64,000 nt of DNA from Muricauda sp. SCSIO 64092 (GCF_023016285.1 NZ_CP095413.1:4419001-4483000), one strand, 5' to 3'; positions 28,497-38,064 are shown, numbered from the stretch's first letter. Notes: generated by a model from the letters alone, not told the origin. Program-made: numbers and translations.

Positions 28497-28515
28497 TAAA
28501 GTAAAGAACGATTAA

Positions 28516-28731
28516 CCCATTCCGCATTTAAAAGAAGCTACGGCAACCCCGGAATATGAACGAATTCTCACCTATCGGTCATATTTCAGCCCTTATGAAA
28601 AGGATGCGATTATGGAATGCAACCATATACTCCGATTTTTTAACACCGATGGTGGGCTGGAAAAGCAAATCAACCACAAAATCTTACAATGGGTTTTTAT
28701 GGCATTCACCCACGTAGCCAAATCACCTTGA
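28516..28731 (+). pseudogene. Unidentified coding remnant
   Basis: An open frame without a start codon, from the in-frame stop at 28513 to TGA at 28729, reads like protein: ATPEYERILTYRSYFSPYEK and then DAIMECNHILRFFNTDGGLE. The composition is not that of random intergenic DNA. It overlaps the end of the next (minus-strand) gene by 9 bp. I do not recognise the family. It may be the 3' end of a gene lost when the repeats to its left were inserted. Confidence 0.3.
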
Positions 28732-31700
28732 TTTCACCAAAATTCGCCTTGCCTTGCTATTGTTAATACGAAGTAGGTACATCCCTGTAGAAATGAAATC
28801 GCTTAGGCTCAGACGAGAGGTCCGATTGTTTTCGTTGTATTCCACATTTTTAATGGCAATTTGCGATCCGTTCAGGTCAAATAAGTAGAATTTATCGCCT
28901 TCTTTGGTATTTGCCACATATAATTCACCGGTATCATTCGGAATAGGATAAATAATATGGTTTGTTGATTCAGGAGGTGCAGGAGGAAGATCGACCTCAA
29001 AATAGGAAGCTGCAAAATTGAAGGCATCAATCCCAATTTTTTCACCGACCAATCTGCCGGGAATATCATCTGCCGGAGGGTGAATACCTCCCCATATTCG
29101 AGAAAGGCTACATTGGTCCGATGCATCCCTATAGGAAGCCCACTGCAATTTTATATCTACCGATGGCCCTTCCTCAAACACAAGAAATTCATTTTGCTTT
29201 GCTACAAATTCCCCTAGACCACCGGGGAAATATTGACTTCCCGTTAGTAAGGTCAGTACCTCTGCAGCAGCCCTTGAATAGGTAGAATGGCCAGAAACGT
29301 AACCTGCAAAAGGCGGCGTAACAAAACTGGGGCGTTGGTAGGGCCACCATTCGTCCGCCAAAATCCAATCGACTCCAGCGGTATCGGTGTCCGTATCGCC
29401 AATATAACGATGACCTTTCCAGGCAAAAAGCTTGATTTTTCCAATGTTTTCGCCTTCCCTTCCGGCCAAAGGGTCATTTACATCAACCAACTCAATATAA
29501 TTGGTTAACAGGGGTATTCCATTTTCATTGTAGCTGGGAAGATTTGGATCTGAACTCTGTCCTTGATCCGCCATATATCGAATAGCGGAAATAGGTCTAA
29601 CATAATCATACCAACCTTTGATGCTCCATGCCGAAATAGCCGCATCATGCATGGCTCCCCCAAGGGTAAAATAGGTCTTAATGTCCCATTCCAAAGGCGA
29701 TAGTAGCGGGCCTTCCCCGTTTAAACGTTTTTCCAATGACGGGTGGTCATTTACATAGTTCAATAGGGTAAACCAATGTCCTGGCGGGGTTTCGGAATCG
29801 GGGCCATCGGCCCAAAATTCTGCCAAGACCCTGGCATAATCGCCGCGTGGGGCCATTTGGGTATCATAGGCCATGCCCGTAATGGGGTTTGTGGAATAGC
29901 CCTGTCCTATATCACCACCTTCCAACAACTTATAAAAGTTGGGATAATCCGAATAGTCGGTTGGAAAGCTTTGTATGTCCAAATTACCGATTGATCTTGG
30001 TGATATGTCCCATAATACCCCATCGGCGGGATCGAGATGTGCACTCCACACGGACACCAAAGAGAACCCCCATTTGTAGGCCTCGGATAATCGTGGGTTC
30101 GACGAATTTATATAGGGTGGCGCCTCCGGATCGTTGTATACTTTATAGTCATTGCCATTTCTAGTGTATGTGGTTACCACATCATTGGCCATGGCAAACG
30201 GGGACACATTGCCCCATTCAGGACTCAAGAAGTCTATTGTCTCCCCTTCAATTAGATTTCCGCTTTGATCTATAAAAGTATCCAAACTTAAAGATTGCCA
30301 ACGATCGGGGTCTGTTATATTTGGATTTCCGGGCAGAATAGGGGCCAAAGGACTATTGATCGGTTCGTAATGGGCATTGTTATAACCTGTTTGTTCCCTT
30401 GATCCATCCTGATTGCCATAGTCGATATACGTTTCTGCGATAAAATTTCCCAGGGCCGCGGGGTTTCCCGTAACATAATTGACACTTACCATGCTTCTAT
30501 CGTGGCCCAGTTGATCCATTAAAAGATTGAATTTTGCCAAGGTCGACTGGGCACTGGGGGAGTTTCTAAAACGATGTGACAAGATCCGATAAGCGGCATG
30601 GCTGATGACGGTATTTAGGTTTTGCTCAAGGTTATCGGAATCTGGTTCGAATCCCGCAAATTGGTTTCTGAAACCGTGGACCTCATTACCGATCAAATAC
30701 GTTTTTGTATTGTTCAAAATAGCCCATGCATCATACATGGCCGCACTGGTATGAAACAGATTTCTGGCATGAATGGTAGGTCTGGCAAAATCCCCCCTAA
30801 TGGCGTCCAATAGTGCCTCGTTCCATACCCTGGCAATTGATTTGTCCGGGGAGATTTCCGAAGCACTAAGGGTTACATTCAATGTGATTTCTTCGGACGA
30901 GCATAAAGGACCACTGATTACAGCAATTACCTCACCAGCACTTTCAAAACTCCATTCCACCTCAATGGTATCGGTATTTTGGCCTGACGTAATTTCACCT
31001 CCAGTTACCTTCCAAACAATCGACTGACCGGATTGCAGGGAAAGGCTATAGGCTTCCTCTGCAAAAAAGCCCGTACTTTGTCTGCCTTCAATGGTATTGG
31101 TTATGGATAGGTACTCGCATGTGCCATCATCCATAATGGCGTTAGGGTTATAATTGCAGGAACTCGGGTCGGTACAACCAAAGATCAATGAAGCGGTATT
31201 GTTGTCCAACACTTCAAACCCATTGTTTTCTATAGCTCGGATATGGGTGTTTGCCTCAATATTTTGGTGGGTTTCCTCAATACCCGATGGCCAGGTAATT
31301 TTCACCGAATTGACAGCTTCCCCACTGGGTATCCCAAAATGGACAGGCTTAAGGTTTTGCCCTAAAAATCCAACCCCTGTGTAGTATCTTTTTCGAACGG
31401 ATTGGTCCGTGGTCAACTCTATGGTGGTGCCAATAGCATTTCTGTTGGATATTGTTCCTACCAAAGAGATTTTTAGCCATTGAAATTCGGGGTTTTCATT
31501 GGAACCAAGGGTATTGTTTCGGTACAAATGGGAATTTCTGTCGGAATTGGTCACTATAAGATCCAAATCACCGTCATTGTCATAATCAAAATCAACGGCT
31601 TCTACGCTTATCGCAAAATCCTCAAGCCCCACGGGTTGAATGGTGAAATCATTTTCGCCTTGGGCGTGGTTGTTTTCATAATAAATGTTGGTACCTGCTC

Positions 31701-32766
31701 CCCATCCAGGAAAGTCATACCCATTGACCACAAATAAATCTTCATCCCCATCCAGATCAAAATCACCAAATTTGGTGCCCCAGGCCCATCCGGAATCCCC
31801 AACGGCCTTATCCCGGGCATCTTCTGTAAACGTAGTATCGCCATCATTGGTCAGCAAAAAGTTCCTTTGAATGGCGGTAATGAAAAAATCAAAATGACCG
31901 TCATTATTGTAATCCGATACCGCAATACCCATATCATCAGCCTTGGTATCAACCCCATAACTTATGGCTTGTTCGGTAAAAGAGTTTCCACTGTTGTTGA
32001 TAAAAAGTTGGTTGGCCTTCCTCAGGTCATTGGTAAGGTAAAGGTCCATATAACCATCTTGATTAAAATCGTACGGAAAGGGATTAAAACTGGGCAATTC
32101 TTCATTTTCGACAATATTGATGAGGTCGGAGACATCAGTAAAAGTGCCATCGCCATTATTTCGATACATGATGTTGAAACTGCAACTTTTCCATGTGGGG
32201 ATATAGATGTCCAAAAAACTGTCATTATTATAATCAAACCATATGGCCGAAGTGTTTTCACAATCGTTGACCGATTGAAAACCGGCTTCGTTGGTCACTT
32301 CCGAGAACCTGCCGCTACCCTGGTTTCGAAACAGCTGAATCTTCTTTCGATGCGTGAATAAAATATCAGGACGTCCATCATTGTCATAGTCACCCCAGAA
32401 AGCGCCGTATTTGTGTCCGGCAAGTGCCCTAAAATCGTCTAGTTCCTCTTCATTGCCTTCCAAAGGAAACAAATTGACCAGGCCCGATTCTTGGGTCACA
32501 TCGGTAAACGTACCGTCGTTATTGTTTCTGTACAGTTTGCTATGGGTCAATTCGTTGTTTTCCACATCTTTTGCAATGGCAACAACAAAGAAGTCAAGAT
32601 CTAGATCACCGTCATAATCGGCAATGGCAACACCGTTGTTCTGGGCGAAGAAGTCAAGTCCGGCCAAATGCTCAACTTTCTCGAAAAGTTGTCCAAAAGT
32701 TGGATTATGAACAATAAGTAAACTAAATAGCAATAGTCTCTTTATCCACGTGGTTTTCATTTTCAA
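28723..32766 (-). CDS. Secreted FG-GAP/UnbV - vanadium haloperoxidase-like fusion, T9SS signal
   Basis: A 1347-residue exported protein. The signal peptide (LLLFSLLIVHNPTFGQ) is followed by FG-GAP/VCBS propeller repeats (about 40-410, many DYDNDGxxD calcium-type loops), an ASPIC/UnbV segment (about 420-510, ITWPSGIEETH), a GCTDPSSCNYNPNA cysteine motif, an Ig-like region, and a vanadium-haloperoxidase/PAP2 domain (about 650-1245). That domain keeps all three anion-site motifs: Lys1050-x6-Arg-Pro, Ser1158-Gly-His1160, and Ser-Arg1223-x5-His1229-x3-Asp1233. The C-terminal 80 residues (YPIPNDTGELYVAN to ILVKSR) form a T9SS sorting domain. Activity could be haloperoxidase or acid phosphatase; the motifs do not separate these. 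It is transcribed towards the PUL and is not part of it. Confidence 0.85.
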   Translation of the reverse strand: MKMKTTWIKRLLLFSLLIVHNPTFGQLFEKVEHLAGLDFFAQNNGVAIADYDGDLDLDFFVVAIAKDVENNELTHSKLYRNNNDGTFTDVTQESGLVNLFPLEGNEEELDDFRALAGHKYGAFWGDYDNDGRPDILFTHRKKIQLFRNQGSGRFSEVTNEAGFQSVNDCENTSAIWFDYNNDSFLDIYIPTWKSCSFNIMYRNNGDGTFTDVSDLINIVENEELPSFNPFPYDFNQDGYMDLYLTNDLRKANQLFINNSGNSFTEQAISYGVDTKADDMGIAVSDYNNDGHFDFFITAIQRNFLLTNDGDTTFTEDARDKAVGDSGWAWGTKFGDFDLDGDEDLFVVNGYDFPGWGAGTNIYYENNHAQGENDFTIQPVGLEDFAISVEAVDFDYDNDGDLDLIVTNSDRNSHLYRNNTLGSNENPEFQWLKISLVGTISNRNAIGTTIELTTDQSVRKRYYTGVGFLGQNLKPVHFGIPSGEAVNSVKITWPSGIEETHQNIEANTHIRAIENNGFEVLDNNTASLIFGCTDPSSCNYNPNAIMDDGTCEYLSITNTIEGRQSTGFFAEEAYSLSLQSGQSIVWKVTGGEITSGQNTDTIEVEWSFESAGEVIAVISGPLCSSEEITLNVTLSASEISPDKSIARVWNEALLDAIRGDFARPTIHARNLFHTSAAMYDAWAILNNTKTYLIGNEVHGFRNQFAGFEPDSDNLEQNLNTVISHAAYRILSHRFRNSPSAQSTLAKFNLLMDQLGHDRSMVSVNYVTGNPAALGNFIAETYIDYGNQDGSREQTGYNNAHYEPINSPLAPILPGNPNITDPDRWQSLSLDTFIDQSGNLIEGETIDFLSPEWGNVSPFAMANDVVTTYTRNGNDYKVYNDPEAPPYINSSNPRLSEAYKWGFSLVSVWSAHLDPADGVLWDISPRSIGNLDIQSFPTDYSDYPNFYKLLEGGDIGQGYSTNPITGMAYDTQMAPRGDYARVLAEFWADGPDSETPPGHWFTLLNYVNDHPSLEKRLNGEGPLLSPLEWDIKTYFTLGGAMHDAAISAWSIKGWYDYVRPISAIRYMADQGQSSDPNLPSYNENGIPLLTNYIELVDVNDPLAGREGENIGKIKLFAWKGHRYIGDTDTDTAGVDWILADEWWPYQRPSFVTPPFAGYVSGHSTYSRAAAEVLTLLTGSQYFPGGLGEFVAKQNEFLVFEEGPSVDIKLQWASYRDASDQCSLSRIWGGIHPPADDIPGRLVGEKIGIDAFNFAASYFEVDLPPAPPESTNHIIYPIPNDTGELYVANTKEGDKFYLFDLNGSQIAIKNVEYNENNRTSRLSLSDFISTGMYLLRINNSKARRILVKSR

Positions 32767-33073
32767 AGCATGGTTTCACCTATGGGGATTGCAACGAATG
32801 AAACCAGCACAGGCGAAAGCTATCTTTCAAGATAGGAATTTATAGCGTACCAGCTTTATTTGTTCGACGGACGGTTGACCAGCGTAGCTTAATGCGTCCT
32901 GTACGAATGTGTTCGCCGTATCGATCATTTTCCTGCAATGCGAAAACGAATGAAGCAAAAGGTTGTCAACTTTGTTCAAAAGAATCCCAATGCAACGAAA
33001 AGCAATGTGGATTGTAAAAAATCAGTACATGGAATTCTATTGGATCGAGTGTACCCATTTGACTTTCTTTTTC

Positions 33074-33081
33074 TATTTTTG
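33074..33081 (+). promoter_or_regulatory. Bacteroidota -7 box for tRNA-Arg
   Basis: TATTTTTG matches the Bacteroidota -7 consensus TAnnTTTG and lies 41 bp upstream of the tRNA. A TTTG lies upstream, but the spacing is short for a -33 box. Otherwise the 32767-33122 gap shows no gene. Confidence 0.4.
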
Positions 33082-33122
33082 TCCGGCGAAAACCGAACGG
33101 GAAGTTTCGTAGAACGATATAA

Positions 33123-33196
33123 GGTCGCGTAGCTCAGCTGGATAGAGCATCTGCCTTCTAAGCAGACGGTCGAAGGTTCGAATCCTTCCGCGATCA
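33123..33196 (+). tRNA. tRNA-Arg (anticodon TCT)
   Basis: A 74-nt cloverleaf. The acceptor stem GGTCGCG pairs with CGCGATC, the D arm is GCTC-AGCTGGATA-GAGC, the anticodon stem-loop is TCTGC-CTTCTAA-GCAGA with anticodon TCT, and the T arm is GAAGG-TTCGAAT-CCTTC. The 3' CCA is not encoded. It decodes AGA and possibly AGG. Confidence 0.95.
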
Positions 33197-33435
33197 CGAA
33201 TAAGAAGAAACCTTGGATTTTGTAACAAGCTTGTTTGATTACGGGAATCCAAGGTTTCTTTTTTCAACGCGGAGCGTTGTAGGGAACAAGTTATTGAATC
33301 CTTCCGCGATCATGAATAAATCGAACAATTAGAAAAAACGCCAAGCTTGCTTGAGCGTTTTTTTTTGAAAGATTTTCAAAGCGGAACGTTTTAAGGAAGT
33401 TCGAGTTCCCGCAGAAAATCCTTCGGCGATCACGA
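33180..33435 (+). repeat. Tandem copies of the tRNA 3' end plus terminator-like hairpins
   Basis: The last 17 nt of the tRNA (GAATCCTTCCGCGATCA, 33180-33196) recur exactly at 33296-33312 and, degenerate, at 33417-33432 (AATCCTTCGGCGATCA). Each of the first two copies is followed by a hairpin with a T-run and then by a CGGAGCGTT/CGGAACGTT...GGAA tail, so the unit is about 116-121 bp. Such direct repeats at tRNA 3' ends are the usual mark of integration at a tRNA attachment site, or of tandem duplication. No integrase gene is adjacent. Confidence 0.7.
33205..33264 (+). terminator. tRNA-Arg terminator
   Basis: AAGAAACCTTGGATT (33205-33219) pairs perfectly with AATCCAAGGTTTCTT (33246-33260), followed by T. 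A second, shorter hairpin of the same kind (AAAAAACGC...GCGTTTTTT, 33333-33366) follows in the next repeat unit. Confidence 0.8.
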
Positions 33436-34122
33436 CACTCAAAAAAACACCATTGTTTTATCTGAAATTATGACTCTAGCGTGCTACCATCTCGCTATTC
33501 CCTTAAATTCGTACCTGCTATTTACATAGAGTTAATTAGTAATTGTCGGGTTTCAATGTTCATTTGGCGCTTCTTATTCAGGCATAGTTTCGATACCCTA
33601 TTGTTTGCTTCAACAGGAATTTCTTGATGTAATTTTTCAATAAATTCCCAATGGTAAAAAACGCATTGAATTATTTTTTTGGAGCTTATACACGTTTCAT
33701 ACACAAAAACATATCGTTTCACCCTATTTTAATACAATTTCACTTTTTGAGGCTCTAATTATTTGTTGTTTTGGTAGAAACATCGATCATTCAAAAAAAC
33801 ATTAGGGAATTACGAATAAGCAAAGGTTTTATTTCTAATCGTATTGAATTCTGCAGATGATGAACCAGAGTTTCAATTCATGCCATTGCTGAGGGCGAAA
33901 CTTGTAATCAGGGTTTGACCACAGGGATTTCGTACTCCAAAGCAACCGCTCTGCAAAGTAATTTGGACGACTATGCCAACGGGCATCCCGGAGCTTTCGG
34001 CCTTTGTACAAACCTTTGATGGTCAGTTTTGGGCAGGGGCATCGGGCGGTTATGGACAAAAATGATACTAAAGCACCAATAACGCCAATCAATAAATAAA
34101 AAACAATAAAAAGAAACAATAG
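33436..34122. other. Gap without a firm gene; possible remnant at 33864-34019
   Basis: The left half holds only an AT-rich 66-codon minus-strand frame (33522-33722) that resembles nothing known to me. On the + strand, 33864-34019 is open, lacks a start, and reads protein-like: ETCNQGLTTGISYSKATALQ then SNLDDYANGHPGAFG before a stop. It may be a decayed gene end. Confidence is low. Confidence 0.25.
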
Positions 34123-34134
34123 ATGGGAATGCAC

Positions 34135-35862
34135 ATGAAATTTGCCTTATTACTGCTTTGCACAAGTCTTTTGGCGCAAAATAAAAATAAGGAACTTGCC
34201 AGTTTTCAAAAATCATATCCCGATTTCGTTTCAAAAAAAATGAAAAAGCACAATGTAATTGGGGCCAACATTACAGTTGTTATTGATAATGAAGTGGTCG
34301 TGAATGAAGCATTTGGTTTTTCTGATTTGAAAAATAAAGTGGCCTCTGATCTAAATACAGAGTATCCAATTGGTTCCATATCCAAGATTGTTACATCAAC
34401 GGCGATTCTGAAACTATACTCCGATGGTAAGATTGATATTGACAGGCCCTATACCGACTACGTGCCCGATTTTAAAATGAAAAAACACTTTTCCGGCCCT
34501 ATTGATTTTACTGTACGACACTTACTGTCCCACTATGCGGGCCTGCCCCGATTACGGGCCAAGGGATTTTTAAAGAAGCAGCCCCTGCCTTTGGATAGCC
34601 TTTTATCGAATAGCCGTAACGAATATCTTATAGCACCGGCTGGAAAGGTATACCAATATTCGGATTGGGGTACGGATCTATTGGCCTTGTTGGTGCAAAG
34701 GGTAACAAAAATGCCTTATGAAGGATTTGTGGCAACCCATATTTTTAAACCCTTGGGAATGAATCATTCAGGGTTTGGCCAAGTGGACAGTAAGGGATAT
34801 TTTAAAGGTAAAGAGACCAAAACCTATGAATACAGTTGGCCCGGGTCTGATGGTGCTTTTTCCACAGCTCTTGATTTAGCCAAATTGAGCCAAGTTTACT
34901 TTGTTGACAAGGAAATGGCACATACTTCCTTCTTAAAACCGGAAATTGTGCAGGAAGCCCTGACCCTCCAATTCACCGATGCTCCCATGGCCTACAATGA
35001 GCAAGTTGGACTAATGTGGGATATAAAGCCCCTCCGAGGGTTCAAAAGGGTAAGAAAAGCAGGGATTCATGAACCTTTTTATACCTACATCTTCTTTGTT
35101 CCCGAATACCGTTTCTCGGTGGTGATCTCTAGCAATTCCAATGCATCAAGTCAGTTTCATTGGGATGTTTGGTCCAGGGCATTTGATTTTATGGCCAAAA
35201 GGTATGATTTAAAAGGAGGTCAGAGCTCAATAAAAAAGCAACGGAATTCCGGGAAACTCAATTTAACCAAAGTACAGATGAAGGAACTGGAGGGAACCTA
35301 CAGCACTGATTTGGGAATAGTGAACCTAAAATCAAATGGCAACAAATTCAATGTTGTACTTGGTCTGGACAATCGAAAAGGAATTGCCACGACCCACGAG
35401 GATAATTTACTTAAATTGTATGTAAAGATGATGGGGATAAAAATTCATGTCATGGATATATTTTGGGATAAGATCGGGGATGAACTTATTGTTGGGGAAC
35501 AATATAAAAGTGGCAATAGAATTATTGGGGGGTCCAAGATTATACAAAGACCTATTCCTGAGACATGGAAACAAGCAGTTGGAACCTATGAGGTAGTCAA
35601 TTATGATGATATTGATTATCAAACCATTGACCGGGCTAAGTTACTGATCAATGAATATGGAGTATTGGAACTGAGGGTACATCTTATTTATCCCGGTAAA
35701 ACCCAATTTCAATTGGGACTCTCTCCTATGTCCAACACGTTGGCCATTATACCTGGGTATAACTTTGAGTTTTTTGGTGGAGAAACTGTTGAATTAACTA
35801 AAGGAAATAATGTTTTTGAATTGAAATTGTCAGGATATAGACTTCAAAGGATACTGGAATAG
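34135..35862 (+). CDS. Serine hydrolase, beta-lactamase class C-like, secreted
   Basis: Signal peptide MKFALLLLCTSLLAQ from ATG 34135 (ATGs at 34123 and 34129 only add residues before it). A penicillin-binding-protein-like domain at about 25-350 has the SISK nucleophile tetrad (SxxK; Ser about residue 81) and YSDWGTD in place of the usual YxN. HLLSHYAGLP and the PLGMNHSGFG segment are typical of this family. A beta-rich C-terminal domain follows (about 380-575). Family members include DD-peptidases, esterases and D-aminopeptidases; the substrate is unknown. It is followed after 6 bp by a membrane LytTR regulator, so the two are probably one transcription unit. Confidence 0.85.
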   Translation: MKFALLLLCTSLLAQNKNKELASFQKSYPDFVSKKMKKHNVIGANITVVIDNEVVVNEAFGFSDLKNKVASDLNTEYPIGSISKIVTSTAILKLYSDGKIDIDRPYTDYVPDFKMKKHFSGPIDFTVRHLLSHYAGLPRLRAKGFLKKQPLPLDSLLSNSRNEYLIAPAGKVYQYSDWGTDLLALLVQRVTKMPYEGFVATHIFKPLGMNHSGFGQVDSKGYFKGKETKTYEYSWPGSDGAFSTALDLAKLSQVYFVDKEMAHTSFLKPEIVQEALTLQFTDAPMAYNEQVGLMWDIKPLRGFKRVRKAGIHEPFYTYIFFVPEYRFSVVISSNSNASSQFHWDVWSRAFDFMAKRYDLKGGQSSIKKQRNSGKLNLTKVQMKELEGTYSTDLGIVNLKSNGNKFNVVLGLDNRKGIATTHEDNLLKLYVKMMGIKIHVMDIFWDKIGDELIVGEQYKSGNRIIGGSKIIQRPIPETWKQAVGTYEVVNYDDIDYQTIDRAKLLINEYGVLELRVHLIYPGKTQFQLGLSPMSNTLAIIPGYNFEFFGGETVELTKGNNVFELKLSGYRLQRILE

Positions 35863-35868
35863 TAGTAA

Positions 35869-36705
35869 ATGAGGTTGTCATTTTTAAGATATAAGAAGAA
35901 AGATGTATCAGGGGCACAAGAACTGCTTTTTAAATGGCCCTATATAGGGCTTATTACCATTTCGATTACAACGCTCAATTTTTTGATTACCTATAATCTT
36001 CGAAATACAACCGTCCAATATCTTTCTTTCTACGTTATTGATTTGGTAGCTACCTATTTGATTATCGAATTTTATGCATTTGGTATCCACGTTTTGAACA
36101 AAAGGGCACCTTTGGGCGATAATTTTGTAAAAAGGGTTACCTATCAATTTACAGCACATACGTTAAGCGTGGTCATTTTCAGCATCTTGATTAATGAACT
36201 TCTGGATGCCATTTTTTTTCAAGGAGAGCGACTATCCCTTTCTTTTGATTTTTATACTCAAGATACGGTAGTGGCACTTGTATTCATATTGCTTTTTCAC
36301 TGTATCTATTTAGGTCTTTATTTGTTGTCTGCCAAAAGTGTTTTCTTAGAAGGGGAACCTAAGAAAATTAAGGTGTTTCAAGGCATGGCCCATAAACTGG
36401 TTGGTTTTAATGACGTTATCTGTGTGTATACCCAATTGGGAAACACCTATGTGGTGGATAGTAATTACAATAGTTTTGTGTCGGAAAAAACCTTGGGTGA
36501 GTTTGAAGAACTGGTTTCCCAACGCTTTTTTAGGGCCAACAGGCAGTTTCTGGTCACAATGGCCATTATAGATTCTTATAAGAGTGCAGGAAATGGTAAA
36601 GTAGAAGTTTTTTTGAAGGCAAATGGGATTGGCGATTTGAATAAAAGCATCTATGTGAGTCGGAGCAAGGCTTCTTCTTTTAGGTCATGGTTGAAGAAAG
36701 GATGA
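35869..36705 (+). CDS. Membrane-anchored LytTR transcriptional regulator
   Basis: A 278-residue protein with four hydrophobic segments in the N-terminal half (about 25-45, 50-75, 95-120, 135-160) and a C-terminal LytTR DNA-binding domain (about 175-275: VCVYTQLGNTYVVDSNYNSF, LGEFEELVSQRFFRANRQFL, IYVSRSKASSFRSWL). There is no receiver domain, so it is probably controlled through the membrane part rather than by a phosphorelay. The start ATG 35869 follows the hydrolase stop by 6 bp. By position it may regulate the hydrolase or report the same envelope signal. Confidence 0.85.
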   Translation: MRLSFLRYKKKDVSGAQELLFKWPYIGLITISITTLNFLITYNLRNTTVQYLSFYVIDLVATYLIIEFYAFGIHVLNKRAPLGDNFVKRVTYQFTAHTLSVVIFSILINELLDAIFFQGERLSLSFDFYTQDTVVALVFILLFHCIYLGLYLLSAKSVFLEGEPKKIKVFQGMAHKLVGFNDVICVYTQLGNTYVVDSNYNSFVSEKTLGEFEELVSQRFFRANRQFLVTMAIIDSYKSAGNGKVEVFLKANGIGDLNKSIYVSRSKASSFRSWLKKG

Positions 36706-36844
36706 AAACGTAAAATGGCTATTGGTAGTCCATAAAAGTAGCTAACTCGACAATTCCCTAGACTCTTAAAAACCTAAAGGTTCAGATAGCTTCGATTAAT
36801 CTATCGTTGTAGTCCATAAGAATAGTGGTTGGCGGGGATTTAAG

Positions 36845-37030
36845 ATGTACTTAGGCATTTTTTCCAACAATGTTCCGGTTTACGGCGCTAATATTTATGT
36901 ATGCTTTGCTATAATTCCTTTCTGGATCGCTTTTTCAAATGCCTTTGACTCGAATGAAATTTCAGTGGTCAATGTTGTGATTACCCTTATGTGTGGCGTT
37001 ATCATCGAATTATTTTTCAATTATATTTAG
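36845..37030 (+). CDS. Small hydrophobic hypothetical protein
   Basis: A 61-codon frame with two hydrophobic stretches (IYVCFAIIPFWIAFSNAF and VNVVITLMCGVIIELFFNYI). It is either a small membrane protein or the remnant of a larger one. It sits alone in the 348-bp gap between the LytTR and AraC regulators. No family recognised; it may not be expressed. Confidence 0.25.
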   Translation: MYLGIFSNNVPVYGANIYVCFAIIPFWIAFSNAFDSNEISVVNVVITLMCGVIIELFFNYI

Positions 37031-37053
37031 TGCAGGAATAGAAACTTACCTCA

Positions 37054-38043
37054 GTGAAATACTTTTCTACAAATCTCTACCTAAAGATGCTTAATTGTGC
37101 CATAGCCGAGGGTATGTCCAGAAATGATTTTATGGATTGGCCCACTTCAATGCAGGAAGCGGAAAAATTGGAGGTTATTTGTGCAGAGGAGTTTTTAACT
37201 GCACACGAAGTACTTGACGATAAACTTGGCCCGGGGTTTGGAGTTCGGGTAGGCCAACAAATGATCATCGAGGATTATGGCGTTTTGGGGCTTTCTTGGC
37301 GTACGTGTTCCAGGGTTGGTGAGATTTTTGAACGGAGTGAACGCTACTTCAAATTGTTGTCCAACACCTTTGTCTGGCAAATCCAAAATGAGGGAAATAT
37401 TTCGCGGGTCCTCCTCAACAGGGAAGCACATAGAAGGGGAATGGAATTATCCACGGAGGCCAGTTTGTCCGCAACCGTAGTCGTGCTGCAAGCCATGTCC
37501 GAAAAAGATATTGTACCACTGGAAGTTAGCTTCAAGCACAAGCCACCTCAGGACTTGACCAGCTTTAAGGTAGCCTTTAAATGTCCCATATTGTTTGACC
37601 AACCCCACTATGCCATTAGCTATAAAACGGAAGATTTGAATTTAAGGACAGCTAAAGCCGACGCCAGTATCAACAGCTACTTATTGCAGCAGGTTGATGA
37701 GAAGACAAAAGGCATTAAAATTCCTGGCAGTAAATTTGTTCGTGATGTTGAAGCACTTATAACAGATGCACTACCTACCGGTATTCCCAGTATTCACCAT
37801 ATTGGTGAGCTTACCGCTATGAGCAACCGAACACTGACAAGAAGGCTTTCCGAGGCCGGAGTGACCTATAGGGACCTCATCAAAAAAACCCAGGAACGGA
37901 TGGCCAAGGACATGCTAAAGGATGAATCCAAAAGTATAGGGGATATTGCATTCCTTACAGGTTTTTCAGAACAAAGCGCATTTAACCGGGCTTTTAAAAA
38001 ATGGTCTGGTCTTACCCCTTCGGAATATAGAAAAAACGGTTAG
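37054..38043 (+). CDS. AraC-family transcriptional regulator
   Basis: A 329-residue cytoplasmic regulator. An N-terminal arabinose-binding-like domain (about 15-200; GFGVRVGQQMIIEDYGVLGL) is followed by a C-terminal AraC double helix-turn-helix (about 235-327; LTAMSNRTLTRRLSEAGVTY and IAFLTGFSEQSAFNRAFKKW). This is the OruR/ArgR-like branch in which the N-domain senses a small ligand. GTG 37054 gives the full N-domain; ATG 37087 is an alternative. Directly downstream lie two promoter regions with the same 21-bp-spaced GTCAAAA repeats, its most likely binding sites, driving the DUF1772 operon and the NmrA-like gene. Confidence 0.88.
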   Translation: MKYFSTNLYLKMLNCAIAEGMSRNDFMDWPTSMQEAEKLEVICAEEFLTAHEVLDDKLGPGFGVRVGQQMIIEDYGVLGLSWRTCSRVGEIFERSERYFKLLSNTFVWQIQNEGNISRVLLNREAHRRGMELSTEASLSATVVVLQAMSEKDIVPLEVSFKHKPPQDLTSFKVAFKCPILFDQPHYAISYKTEDLNLRTAKADASINSYLLQQVDEKTKGIKIPGSKFVRDVEALITDALPTGIPSIHHIGELTAMSNRTLTRRLSEAGVTYRDLIKKTQERMAKDMLKDESKSIGDIAFLTGFSEQSAFNRAFKKWSGLTPSEYRKNG

Positions 38044-38064
38044 CAGTTTCGTTTTGGCATAAAA

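Noticed and set aside
32938..33132. 64-codon ORF overlapping the tRNA-Arg
   Set aside because: It ends inside the tRNA; chance frame in promoter DNA.
33522..33722. 66-codon minus-strand ORF
   Set aside because: AT-rich, no similarity recognised, isolated between repeats and a remnant.
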